Assembly (NCBI RefSeq): GCF_014644495.1
Contig: NZ_BMKU01000017.1
Location: 1-64,000, forward strand
Source of the DNA: Pseudarthrobacter polychromogenes
Lineage (GTDB): Bacteria > Actinomycetota > Actinomycetes > Actinomycetales > Micrococcaceae
Reading direction: 5' to 3'
DNA: 64,000 bases
The notes under the pieces were generated by a model. It made no database searches and had not been told where the DNA came from. It worked only from the letters and a program-made list of their open reading frames with translations. A program made the position numbers and the translations under genes. The number at the start of each line of letters is the position of its first letter. Positions within the stretch are counted from its first letter, which is position 1. Below, piece by piece: positions 18,683-25,753 of this stretch.

Positions 18683-19728
18683 CGGGCGGACTTGATCTGG
18701 TTGTAGAGGTCACCCCAAGGCTGCTGCCGCATGGCTTCGCCTGCAGCGGCGGCGAAGGACTCGCGGTCCACATCCTCATTGACCTGGATGCCGCTGCCGG
18801 TCTTCCATTCCTCGAGGATGGACTGCTCCTGCTCCTCGACGCAGGTGCGCGTGGCCTCTGCACCGGCCTGCATCGCTTCCTCGAGTGCAGTGCGTTCTTC
18901 ATCCGAGAGGCCCTCATAGACCGCCCGTCCGGTGTTCAGCTGAACGCCCTGGATCATGTGGCCGGTGAGGTTGATGTAGTCCTGCACCTCGTTGAATTTG
19001 GCGGTGGCGATGGTGGGAATGGGGTTTTCCTGGGCGTCGATAACGCCCTGCTGCAGGGCGAGATACACCTCGTCGAGCGCCATCGGGGTTGCGGTTCCGC
19101 CCATCGCGCTGACGTTAGCCAGGTAGAGGGGTGCGTTGGGGGTGCGAATCTTGAGTCCGGCAAAGTCCGCCGCGGTGCTGATCTTTTTGTTCGCCGTCAC
19201 GTGGCGGGTCCCGTAGTACCAGCTGGAAAGTACCTTGATGTCCGAGGACTCATAGAGGTCGTCGAAAACGGCTTTCATCTGCTCGCCGTTTGCAGTCTCC
19301 ACGAAGTGGTCCACGTCCTGGAACAGGTACGCCGCATCGAGGACGGCTGCGTTCTGCTCCCAGACGCCCAGGAAGGACGGGCCCGCCACGGCCATGTCGA
19401 GGCTGCCCGAGGCGACCTGTTCGAGCAACTCGGATTCGTTGCCCAGCTGCGCGGACGGAAAACTCTGGACCTGCAGGCCGCTTCCCTGCAATTCCTTCTT
19501 GATGGTGGCGACGCCGCACTCTTCCACGGGATGGCCGGCGTCATAAACGTGGGCCAGGCGCAGGGTTTTCGCGTTAGCGTCAACGGACTCGACTTTGCTG
19601 CGGTCCACCGGTGTACCGACGCTGCAACCGGACAGCAGCAGAGCCGCCGCGGCGGCAACGCTTAGTACGAGCTTCCCTTTGCCACGGGGAGCTGCCACGT
19701 TGCTGATGGGGTTAGTTTCAAGCTTCAT
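18679..19728 (-). CDS. dctP: TRAP transporter substrate-binding lipoprotein DctP
   Basis: A 349-residue solute-binding protein. The start at 19728 is supported by GGAAGGA a few bases upstream; the frame stays open further but without a ribosome site. A lipoprotein signal ends at LLLSGC with lipidated Cys35, as expected where no periplasm exists. The mature part has the DctP pattern (TLRLAHVYDAGHPVEECG, LGNESELLEQVASGSLDMAVAG, the arginine motif in FAGLKIRTPNAPLYL, and ALDEVYLALQQGVIDAQENP). The arginine normally pairs with the ligand carboxylate, consistent with a sugar-acid substrate. Second gene of the operon, 31 bases after the Ldh2-like gene. Confidence 0.95.
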   Translation of the reverse strand: MKLETNPISNVAAPRGKGKLVLSVAAAAALLLSGCSVGTPVDRSKVESVDANAKTLRLAHVYDAGHPVEECGVATIKKELQGSGLQVQSFPSAQLGNESELLEQVASGSLDMAVAGPSFLGVWEQNAAVLDAAYLFQDVDHFVETANGEQMKAVFDDLYESSDIKVLSSWYYGTRHVTANKKISTAADFAGLKIRTPNAPLYLANVSAMGGTATPMALDEVYLALQQGVIDAQENPIPTIATAKFNEVQDYINLTGHMIQGVQLNTGRAVYEGLSDEERTALEEAMQAGAEATRTCVEEQEQSILEEWKTGSGIQVNEDVDRESFAAAAGEAMRQQPWGDLYNQIKSAR

Positions 19729-19759
19729 TGCTGAATCCTTCCGAAAAACGAGTTGGTCG

Positions 19760-20818
19760 TTAGGTTGTTGAGTGGGTTTTGAGGGGCGAGAGGGACAGCT
19801 CCTGGGCCAGGACGTCCAGTTGGCTGGCGGTCGATGCCGGCAAGGGGACGGCTTCCGCGGCGTCTGCTTGGCGACGACGCTCCGGGTCTCCCGGCGCATC
19901 GACAGGCTGGCCACCCGGACCCGACGAACGCACGCGGTCCTGCAGTGTTGCCACGCGCGATGCCGTATGGGCGCTTCCCCCGAAGGCAGCAGTATCAAGG
20001 CCGATGACCAGATGGCCGTTGTTCATGCGGGATGCTGGATTGGACCAGATATCGATGGTTTCAAACGCATAAGTTGCGTCAGTCAGGGACGCTGCGAAGG
20101 CTTCGAGCAGGACGGCAACTGCTGAGCCCTTGTGCCCGCCGAAGGGGATCATCGATCCCTTTTCCGCCTCGAAAGGGTCAGTGGTTGGGTTTCCGTGGGC
20201 GTCAACGGCCCAGCCCTCCGGAAGTTGGGTGCCTTCGTTCTTCGCAGCGATCACCTTGCCGTAGGCACCGTTACTGGTGGCCAGGTCAGCGGTAAGTGGC
20301 CATCCTGAAGAGCTGGGAACACCGAGCGTCAGCGGGTTTGTACCGAGGACCTTTGATGTTCCCCCATGAGGTGCGACTACCGGTCCCGTCGACGAGGTAA
20401 TAAAGGACATAAAGCCTGCCTCGGCGAGCAGATCGCTCCAGAAGGCGCCGGCCCCGAAATGGCTGCTGTTGTGAACGGCGACAGCGGCGATGCCCTGCGC
20501 GCGGCCGACGCTGATGACCCGTTCCACGGCAGCCTGCATTGCTACCTGCCCCAGCGCAGCATCGGCGTCGAGTACTGCCACGCTGCCTTCATCCTTGGAG
20601 AACTTCAGGCTGGGCCGCGGATTAATTCCTCCGAGCCGCAGCGCTTCGCAATACAAGGGAAGGCGGAGCAGTCCGTGGGAGTAGATGCCGCGCTGATCCG
20701 CCTGCACAAGGGAGCGGGCCGTGAGGTCCGCGTCCGTGAGTGGAACATCGCGGGCAGCCAACGCTTCTGTGGCGAAGCGAACAAGGTCCGGCTGTGGGAA
20801 GAGTTGCTGGGTACTCAT
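19760..20818 (-). CDS. Ldh2-family (malate/L-lactate dehydrogenase type) oxidoreductase
   Basis: A 352-residue NAD(P)-dependent 2-hydroxy/2-keto acid oxidoreductase of the family containing malate/L-sulfolactate dehydrogenases, ureidoglycolate dehydrogenase and YiaK. Motifs: RGIYSHGLLRLP, the catalytic VHNSSHFGAGAFW, and TNPLTLGVPSSSGWPLTADLATS. The C-terminal 50 residues are proline/alanine-rich and look less conserved. In sugar-acid operons YiaK-like members reduce 2,3-diketogulonate; here it could also handle L-lactate or a keto-deoxy acid. First gene of the operon, with GAAGG about 10 bases upstream and the palindrome directly before it. Confidence 0.87.
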   Translation of the reverse strand: MSTQQLFPQPDLVRFATEALAARDVPLTDADLTARSLVQADQRGIYSHGLLRLPLYCEALRLGGINPRPSLKFSKDEGSVAVLDADAALGQVAMQAAVERVISVGRAQGIAAVAVHNSSHFGAGAFWSDLLAEAGFMSFITSSTGPVVAPHGGTSKVLGTNPLTLGVPSSSGWPLTADLATSNGAYGKVIAAKNEGTQLPEGWAVDAHGNPTTDPFEAEKGSMIPFGGHKGSAVAVLLEAFAASLTDATYAFETIDIWSNPASRMNNGHLVIGLDTAAFGGSAHTASRVATLQDRVRSSGPGGQPVDAPGDPERRRQADAAEAVPLPASTASQLDVLAQELSLSPLKTHSTT

Positions 20819-20832
20819 CGTCGAACGCCCTT

Positions 20833-20860
20833 CATATAGGAATCTCTAGAATCCTATATG
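20833..20860. promoter_or_regulatory. 9-bp-arm palindrome, probable operator of the aldonate operon
   Basis: Perfect inverted repeat CATATAGGA (20833-20841) and TCCTATATG (20852-20860) around a 10-base spacer with TCTAGA at its centre. It lies 15 bases upstream of the first gene of the operon, overlapping the leader and probably the promoter, and also upstream of the divergent gene at 20975. A repressor bound here would block the minus-strand transcript. The operon-encoded GntR is the obvious candidate. Confidence 0.7.
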
Positions 20861-20974
20861 TATTGTGGGGCAGGCCACAAGTGCCTCCAGGATTCAGCCA
20901 GTTCAGGTTGTTCCGAGGACCAAGGCAAGGAGCCGTGCGTCCGCTTGGAGTTGCCGTTGTGAAAGGCTGCAGTC

Positions 20975-22207
20975 ATGGACAACTCACCGCGGGACCATGA
21001 CCTCGTTCTCTTCGGAGTGACGGGCTTCGTTGGCCGACTGATTGCCGGCTACGTTGCGGAACATGCACCGGCCGGTATGCGGGTCGGACTCGCGGGCCGG
21101 TCGAGGTCCAGGCTCGCGGCGGTTCGGTCGCAGTTGCCGGCCGCCGCGCACGGTTGGGCCCTCATCGAAGCCGACTCGGAGGACGCGGACTCAATCGCCG
21201 CCCTAGCCGCGGGCACACGCGTGCTCTTCACAACCGTCGGTCCATACGCGAAACACGGACTACCCGTCGTCGAGGCCTGCGCACGGGCCGGCACCCACTA
21301 CGCCGACCTTGCCGGTGAGGTGTCCTTCATCCGGGAGGCTATCGACCGCTACGACGATCTGGCCAAGATGAACGGGGCCCGGATCGTGCACTCGTGCGGC
21401 TACGACTCCGTGCCGTCCGACCTCGCCGTGCTGCTGCTTCATCAGGCGGCAGAAGCCGATGCCGCTGGCGGTTTAGCCGAGGTCCAGCTCATTGCGACGG
21501 CCAAGGCCGGCATCAGCGGAGGCACGCTCGAGTCGATGCGCGGGCAGCTCGACGCAATGCGATCAAACACCGCCCTGAGGTCACTGGTTGCGGACCCCTA
21601 CGCCCTGAGCCCCGACCGTACACGGGAGCCGACTACGCCACAGCCGCCTGACGCCGGCCCCGTGCACCGTTCCGGTGACGGCACCTGGACTGCGCCGTTC
21701 ATCATGGCCCCGTTCAACACCCGAATAGTGCGCCGCAGCAACGCACTGCAGGGCTGGGCCTACGGCCGCTCCCTTCAGTACGGCGAGGTGATGGGGGTGG
21801 CACCCGGACCGGCAGGAGCGGTCGCCGCCAGGGCAATGGCACTCGGGCTCCGGTCATTCATGGGCGCCATGGCGTTCCCACCCAGCCGGAGGGTGCTCGA
21901 TCGCTTTCTTCCGGCACCAGGCACGGGCCCGAGCACCGGCACGCAGCGCGCGGGCTGGTTCCACTCACAGGTGACCGCCCGGACCGGAGCCGGTCAGCGC
22001 TACCAGGCCATTGCTGCTGGCCCCGGTGATCCCGGCTATGCCGCCACCGCCGTGATGGCAGGGGAGAGTGCACTTGCTCTTGCCCTCGACGGTGACAGGC
22101 TGCCCGCCGCTAAAGGGTCGCTGACACCGGCCACTGCACTCGGCAACGTGCTCATACAGCGGCTCCGTGCCGCCGGCCACACCTACCAGGTAACCAAACT
22201 GGCCTGA
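20975..22207 (+). CDS. Saccharopine dehydrogenase-like / trans-acting enoyl reductase family protein
   Basis: A 410-residue protein whose N-terminal Rossmann domain starts DLVLFGVTGFVGRLIAGYVAEH and is followed by GLAGRSRSRLAAVRS, the hallmark of the saccharopine-dehydrogenase NADP-binding family that includes the trans-acting enoyl reductases of mycobacterial polyketide/lipid synthesis. HYADLAGEVSFIREAID and HSCGYDSVPSDLAV are family motifs. In non-mycobacterial actinobacteria the substrate is usually unknown. Transcribed divergently from the aldonate operon and convergent with the next gene, it stands alone, so context gives no function. Confidence 0.88.
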   Translation: MDNSPRDHDLVLFGVTGFVGRLIAGYVAEHAPAGMRVGLAGRSRSRLAAVRSQLPAAAHGWALIEADSEDADSIAALAAGTRVLFTTVGPYAKHGLPVVEACARAGTHYADLAGEVSFIREAIDRYDDLAKMNGARIVHSCGYDSVPSDLAVLLLHQAAEADAAGGLAEVQLIATAKAGISGGTLESMRGQLDAMRSNTALRSLVADPYALSPDRTREPTTPQPPDAGPVHRSGDGTWTAPFIMAPFNTRIVRRSNALQGWAYGRSLQYGEVMGVAPGPAGAVAARAMALGLRSFMGAMAFPPSRRVLDRFLPAPGTGPSTGTQRAGWFHSQVTARTGAGQRYQAIAAGPGDPGYAATAVMAGESALALALDGDRLPAAKGSLTPATALGNVLIQRLRAAGHTYQVTKLA

Positions 22208-22230
22208 ACCCAGGTCCTGCAGCTCGCCTG

Positions 22231-23055
22231 TCACGAGCGGGTGTCGAGGTACTGCAGAATCGCCCGGGCCGTTTCCTCCGGAGCGCTGAGGTGGGGGCAG
22301 TGCCCGGTGGCCTGAAGCTGCACCAGGGTGCTGTGTTCCAGATTCTTGTGCAGGTAGGCGCCCACTTCCGGCGGGGCAAGCCGATCGTCCGAGCACTGCA
22401 GAATCAGGCAGTTGGTGCGCACCTTTCTCAGTTCAGGCCGGGTATCGGAGAAAAAGGTTACCCCGGCGAAATGCCGTGCGATGGTCGGATCTGTCCGGCA
22501 GAAACTGGCCCGCAGGTCCTCCGCTAATTCCGGCTCCTGCGGGTTGCCCATGACCATGGGCGCCAAGGCTGCGGCCCAGGCGAAATAGTTGCTGTCCAGG
22601 GATGCCAGCAGGCCCTCGATGTCTTCCCGCGAGAACCCGCCCACGTAACCGTCGTACGGGTCATCCGTATGACGGGGTGAAGGAGCAAGCAGGACCAGGT
22701 GGGAGAAACGGTTGGGGTCCTGCACGGCGGCGGACACGGCGATCATCGTGCTGACACTGTGGCCCACCAGGATGACGTCCTCCAGCTCAAGGGCGGCGCA
22801 GATCTCCAGCAGGTCCGAGGCGTACCCGTTGAGGGTCCCGTACTTCTCCCAGTCATAGGCGCTGATATCCGAGTGTCCTGCACCCACATGGTCGAAAAGC
22901 ACCAGCCGGTAATGATCAGCGAAATAGGGCAGGAGCTTCCGCCACATCGCCTGATCGCAGCCAAAACCGTGGGCAAACATCATCACGGGCCCATCATCCC
23001 GGCCGGATATGGTGACGTTGTTCCGGCCGATTACGGCAGCAGCTGCTTCGCTCAC
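22231..23055 (-). CDS. RsbQ/KAI2-like alpha/beta hydrolase
   Basis: About 274 residues, matching the size of RsbQ and the plant KAI2/D14 receptors. It has NNVTISGRDDGPVMMFAHG, then FGCDQAMWRKLLPYF, nucleophile Ser in LVGHSVSTM, Asp in LQCSDDRLAPPE and His in TGHCPHLS. In Bacillus RsbQ works with the phosphatase RsbP in energy-stress signalling; no RsbP-like PAS phosphatase is in this window. I place the start at the GTG ending at 23055 because GGAGGG lies 11 bases upstream; a GTG at 23103 gives 16 more residues but has no ribosome site nearby. Confidence 0.85.
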   Translation of the reverse strand: MSEAAAAVIGRNNVTISGRDDGPVMMFAHGFGCDQAMWRKLLPYFADHYRLVLFDHVGAGHSDISAYDWEKYGTLNGYASDLLEICAALELEDVILVGHSVSTMIAVSAAVQDPNRFSHLVLLAPSPRHTDDPYDGYVGGFSREDIEGLLASLDSNYFAWAAALAPMVMGNPQEPELAEDLRASFCRTDPTIARHFAGVTFFSDTRPELRKVRTNCLILQCSDDRLAPPEVGAYLHKNLEHSTLVQLQATGHCPHLSAPEETARAILQYLDTRS

Positions 23056-23165
23056 GTCCTCACTGACCCTCCGTCGGGTGGCGTCCTGTCCCAGACTATC
23101 CACGGGGAATAGCGAATCCTAGGAATCCTCCCACTATGACCTTCGTGGTGAGATAGCCAGGCTCT

Positions 23166-23858
23166 TTACTCGGCTACCAAGTCGGACGGCAACTGGGCTT
23201 CAGGTCCGGCCTCGCCACCCATTGCAGCGACCAGCCGTTCACGAGCGCGCCCCAAATGGACGTCGAGCAGCCCGGCGGCTTCGTCGCCCCGGCCTTGCTC
23301 AATCAGTTCCAGCAGCCTCTGGTGCTCCGCCTGGATCAGGGCGGTGTCGAGGAGGTGCAGCGACTGTACACGGGACATGCACAGACGGACTTCCCCAACG
23401 AGCGACCGGTACATCTTGCTGATGCGCGTATTGCCCACAGCATCGATCAGGCTGGTGTGGAACCTCATGTCCGGTTCCACCACGTCCAGCGGCGCACCGC
23501 TCTTCACGGCGGCAATGTCCTTGTTCGCCTGCACGGCACCGGCCGGAACGGTCCGGCCGGAGGCAAGCCGTCGGAGCACTTCGCTTTCCAGGTAGGCCCT
23601 GGCCAGGTAGATGTCCCGGACCGACTCCGGTCCCAGATCCACCACGCGTGCCGTCTTATGCGTTCCCCTGTCCAGCAGCCCTTCGGCCACGAGCTTTTCA
23701 ATGGAGGCTTTGGCGGTGGGGCGGGCCACCTCGTAGGAGGAAGCGACGTCCGTCTCGGTGAGCGCCTCCCCGGAACCGAGTTCACCGGAGAAGACGCGGC
23801 TCCGCAGATCTGCGGCGATCGCCTCCACGATGGAGACTGCTGCAATGCGACCGGGCAC
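23166..23858 (-). CDS. GntR-family regulator (FCD type), probable lactate-module regulator
   Basis: A 230-residue GntR regulator: winged helix at about 8-75 (VFSGELGSGEALTETDVAS and SYEVARPTAKASIEKL), then an FCD ligand domain with DMRFHTSLIDAVGN and LIQAEHQRLLELIE. The recognition segment reads ARPTAK rather than the usual SRTPVR, a small deviation. The GTG at 23858 is preferred because GGAGGG stands about 7 bases before it; upstream codons lack a site. Divergent from the lactate permease across a 140-base intergenic region with an imperfect palindrome, the arrangement seen for LldR-type regulators. Confidence 0.9.
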   Translation of the reverse strand: MPGRIAAVSIVEAIAADLRSRVFSGELGSGEALTETDVASSYEVARPTAKASIEKLVAEGLLDRGTHKTARVVDLGPESVRDIYLARAYLESEVLRRLASGRTVPAGAVQANKDIAAVKSGAPLDVVEPDMRFHTSLIDAVGNTRISKMYRSLVGEVRLCMSRVQSLHLLDTALIQAEHQRLLELIEQGRGDEAAGLLDVHLGRARERLVAAMGGEAGPEAQLPSDLVAE

Positions 23859-23928
23859 GTGCGTTCCCTCCCAAGGTTCTTTCCGAGTTACTTCATCTTG
23901 CCAGACAGAACAACATCGATACTTGACC

Positions 23929-23944
23929 AACATGTGTACTTGTT
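23929..23944. promoter_or_regulatory. Imperfect palindrome, candidate operator of the lactate module
   Basis: AACATGTGTACTTGTT is an imperfect inverted repeat (outer AACA/TGTT, inner GT..AC), centred between the divergent GntR gene (start 23858) and the permease (start 23998). FCD-type GntR regulators commonly bind such 16-18 bp dyads. Confidence 0.45.
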
Positions 23945-23997
23945 AGACAATCGAAGGGCGCCACGGTGTTGTGACGCCTCACACAATCTGGAGACAC

Positions 23998-25752
23998 ATG
24001 TTTCAGCAGATCCTCGACCCCATCGCCGGGTCCCTCGTGATTTCAGCCCTTTGCGCGGCTCTTCCCCTCGTCCTGCTTTTCGTCCTCCTTGGCGTCTTCA
24101 AGGTCAAAGCACCTTTCGCCGCCCTGGCCGGCCTGGTTCTGTCACTGGTGCTGGCCATCGTCGGCTGGCAGATGCCGGTCAACCAGGCCCTGAGCGCCAC
24201 GGCAGCCGGCATCTTCTACGGGCTGTTCCCCATCCTGTGGATCCTGGTGAACGCGCTCTGGATCTACCGGCTCACCGTGGCCACGCCGTGGTTCGAGGTT
24301 CTGGGACGCACCATCCGTTCCATCTCCAACGACCTGCGGATCCTGGCCATCCTCATCGCCTTCTGCTTCGGTGCGCTGCTTGAGTCGCTGGCCGGCTTCG
24401 GCGCACCCGTGGCAATTTCCGCCGCCATGCTGATGGCCGCTGGCATGAAACCCCTGAAGTCCGCGATTGTCTCGCTGCTGGCCAACACCGCTCCCGTGGC
24501 GTTCGGCGCCATGGCGGCACCCATCATTGCCCTCAACGGCGTCACCGGCCTGCCGCTGAATGAGCTGTCCGCCATGGCCGGACGCCAGACGCCGTTCATC
24601 GCACTGATCGTCCCGCTGCTGCTGGTGTTCATCGTGGACGGCCGCCGCGGCGTCAAGCAGACCTGGCCCGTGGCACTGGTGGCAGGCGCCGCCTTCGGCC
24701 TGGCCCAGTTCGTCACCTCCAACTACTTCGCCGTGGAACTCACGGACGTCGTCGCCGCCGTCGTCACCGTGGCCGCAGTCCTGCTCATGCTGAAGGTCTG
24801 GCAGCCGAAGGAAACCGTTGGCATGGGCGGTGCCGTGGAGGCTGCTGCCGTCCCCGCCGTCGTCAGCGCCGGCGGAACGGGCGGCTCCTCGGCACAAGAA
24901 GGTACGGCACAGGAAGGTACGGCACAGGAAGGTACGACGGCGGCACGCGGCAGCGGCGGCAGCGCCCCGCCTGCAGACCCCGCCATCCCCACGGACAACT
25001 CCCGGCCCGAGCCGCGCCAGATCTGGATGGCGATCGCGCCCTACCTGATCATCATTGCGGTGTTCTCCGTGGCCCAGATCCCGATCGTCAAGGCCTGGCT
25101 GACCCAGGTTGGCAGCGTCACGTTCGCCTGGCCCGGCCTGGACATCACGGACTCGGCCGGCAAGCCGGTGGCGGCCACCAAGTTCAAGCTGGACCACCTC
25201 AAGGCCACCGGCACCCTGCTGCTGTTCTCCGGCCTGCTCACCATGCTGCTCTACAAAATCAGTGCATCCCAGGGCCTGCGCATCTACCGCGACACCGTGG
25301 TGCAGCTGCGCTGGACCATCGTCACCGTCACCGCCGTGCTGGGCCTCTCCTTCGTGATGAACCTGTCCGGCCAGACCACCACTTTGGGCTTCGCCCTGGC
25401 CTCCGCCGGCGGCTTCTTCGCCCTGCTCTCGCCGCTGATCGGCTGGATCGGCGTGGCACTCACCGGCTCGGACACCTCCTCCAACTCGCTGTTCGGGCAG
25501 ATGCAGGCCACCGCAGCGGAGCAGACCGGACTTTCACCCGTGCTGATGGCTGCGTCCAACTCCTCCGCCGGCGTGATGGGCAAGATGTTGTCCCTGCAGA
25601 ACCTGGCCGTGGCCTCGGCTGCGGTGGGTCTTGACGGTGCCGAGGGAACCCTGTTCCGCAAGCTCATCGGCTGGAGCCTGGGCCTCCTGGCCCTCATCAC
25701 GGTCCTGATCTTCCTGCAGTCAACGCCCGTCCTCGGCTGGATGGTTCCCTGA
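23998..25752 (+). CDS. lldP: L-lactate permease family transporter
   Basis: A 584-residue transporter of the LctP/LldP/GlcA family, which imports L- or D-lactate and glycolate with protons. It has more than ten hydrophobic segments and the family motifs ESLAGFGAPVAISAAML, TDVVAAVVTVAAVLLMLKVW, LTGSDTSSNSLFGQMQ and ASNSSAGVMGKMLSLQNL. A cytoplasmic-loop insert around residues 280-335 is Ala/Gly/Ser-rich and contains a short tandem repeat. The ATG at 23998 has GGAG just upstream; a GTG at 23971 would add nine residues. Followed after one base by the dehydrogenase gene, so the two are co-transcribed. Confidence 0.94.
   Translation: MFQQILDPIAGSLVISALCAALPLVLLFVLLGVFKVKAPFAALAGLVLSLVLAIVGWQMPVNQALSATAAGIFYGLFPILWILVNALWIYRLTVATPWFEVLGRTIRSISNDLRILAILIAFCFGALLESLAGFGAPVAISAAMLMAAGMKPLKSAIVSLLANTAPVAFGAMAAPIIALNGVTGLPLNELSAMAGRQTPFIALIVPLLLVFIVDGRRGVKQTWPVALVAGAAFGLAQFVTSNYFAVELTDVVAAVVTVAAVLLMLKVWQPKETVGMGGAVEAAAVPAVVSAGGTGGSSAQEGTAQEGTAQEGTTAARGSGGSAPPADPAIPTDNSRPEPRQIWMAIAPYLIIIAVFSVAQIPIVKAWLTQVGSVTFAWPGLDITDSAGKPVAATKFKLDHLKATGTLLLFSGLLTMLLYKISASQGLRIYRDTVVQLRWTIVTVTAVLGLSFVMNLSGQTTTLGFALASAGGFFALLSPLIGWIGVALTGSDTSSNSLFGQMQATAAEQTGLSPVLMAASNSSAGVMGKMLSLQNLAVASAAVGLDGAEGTLFRKLIGWSLGLLALITVLIFLQSTPVLGWMVP
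24891..24935 (+). repeat. Three 15-bp tandem repeats inside the permease gene
   Basis: Units 24891-24905, 24906-24920 and 24921-24935 of the form GGCACAGGAAGGTAC (first unit with one change), in frame, encoding three copies of AQEGT in a hydrophilic loop. Typical of slipped-strand expansion. Confidence 0.9.
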
Positions 25753-25753
25753 T

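Noticed and set aside
23105..23130. AATCCTAGGAATCC near the RsbQ-like gene as a second copy of the 20833 operator
   Set aside because: Shared words (AGGAATC, GAATCCT) are present but the arms do not form the same inverted repeat, so it is not convincing as the same site.
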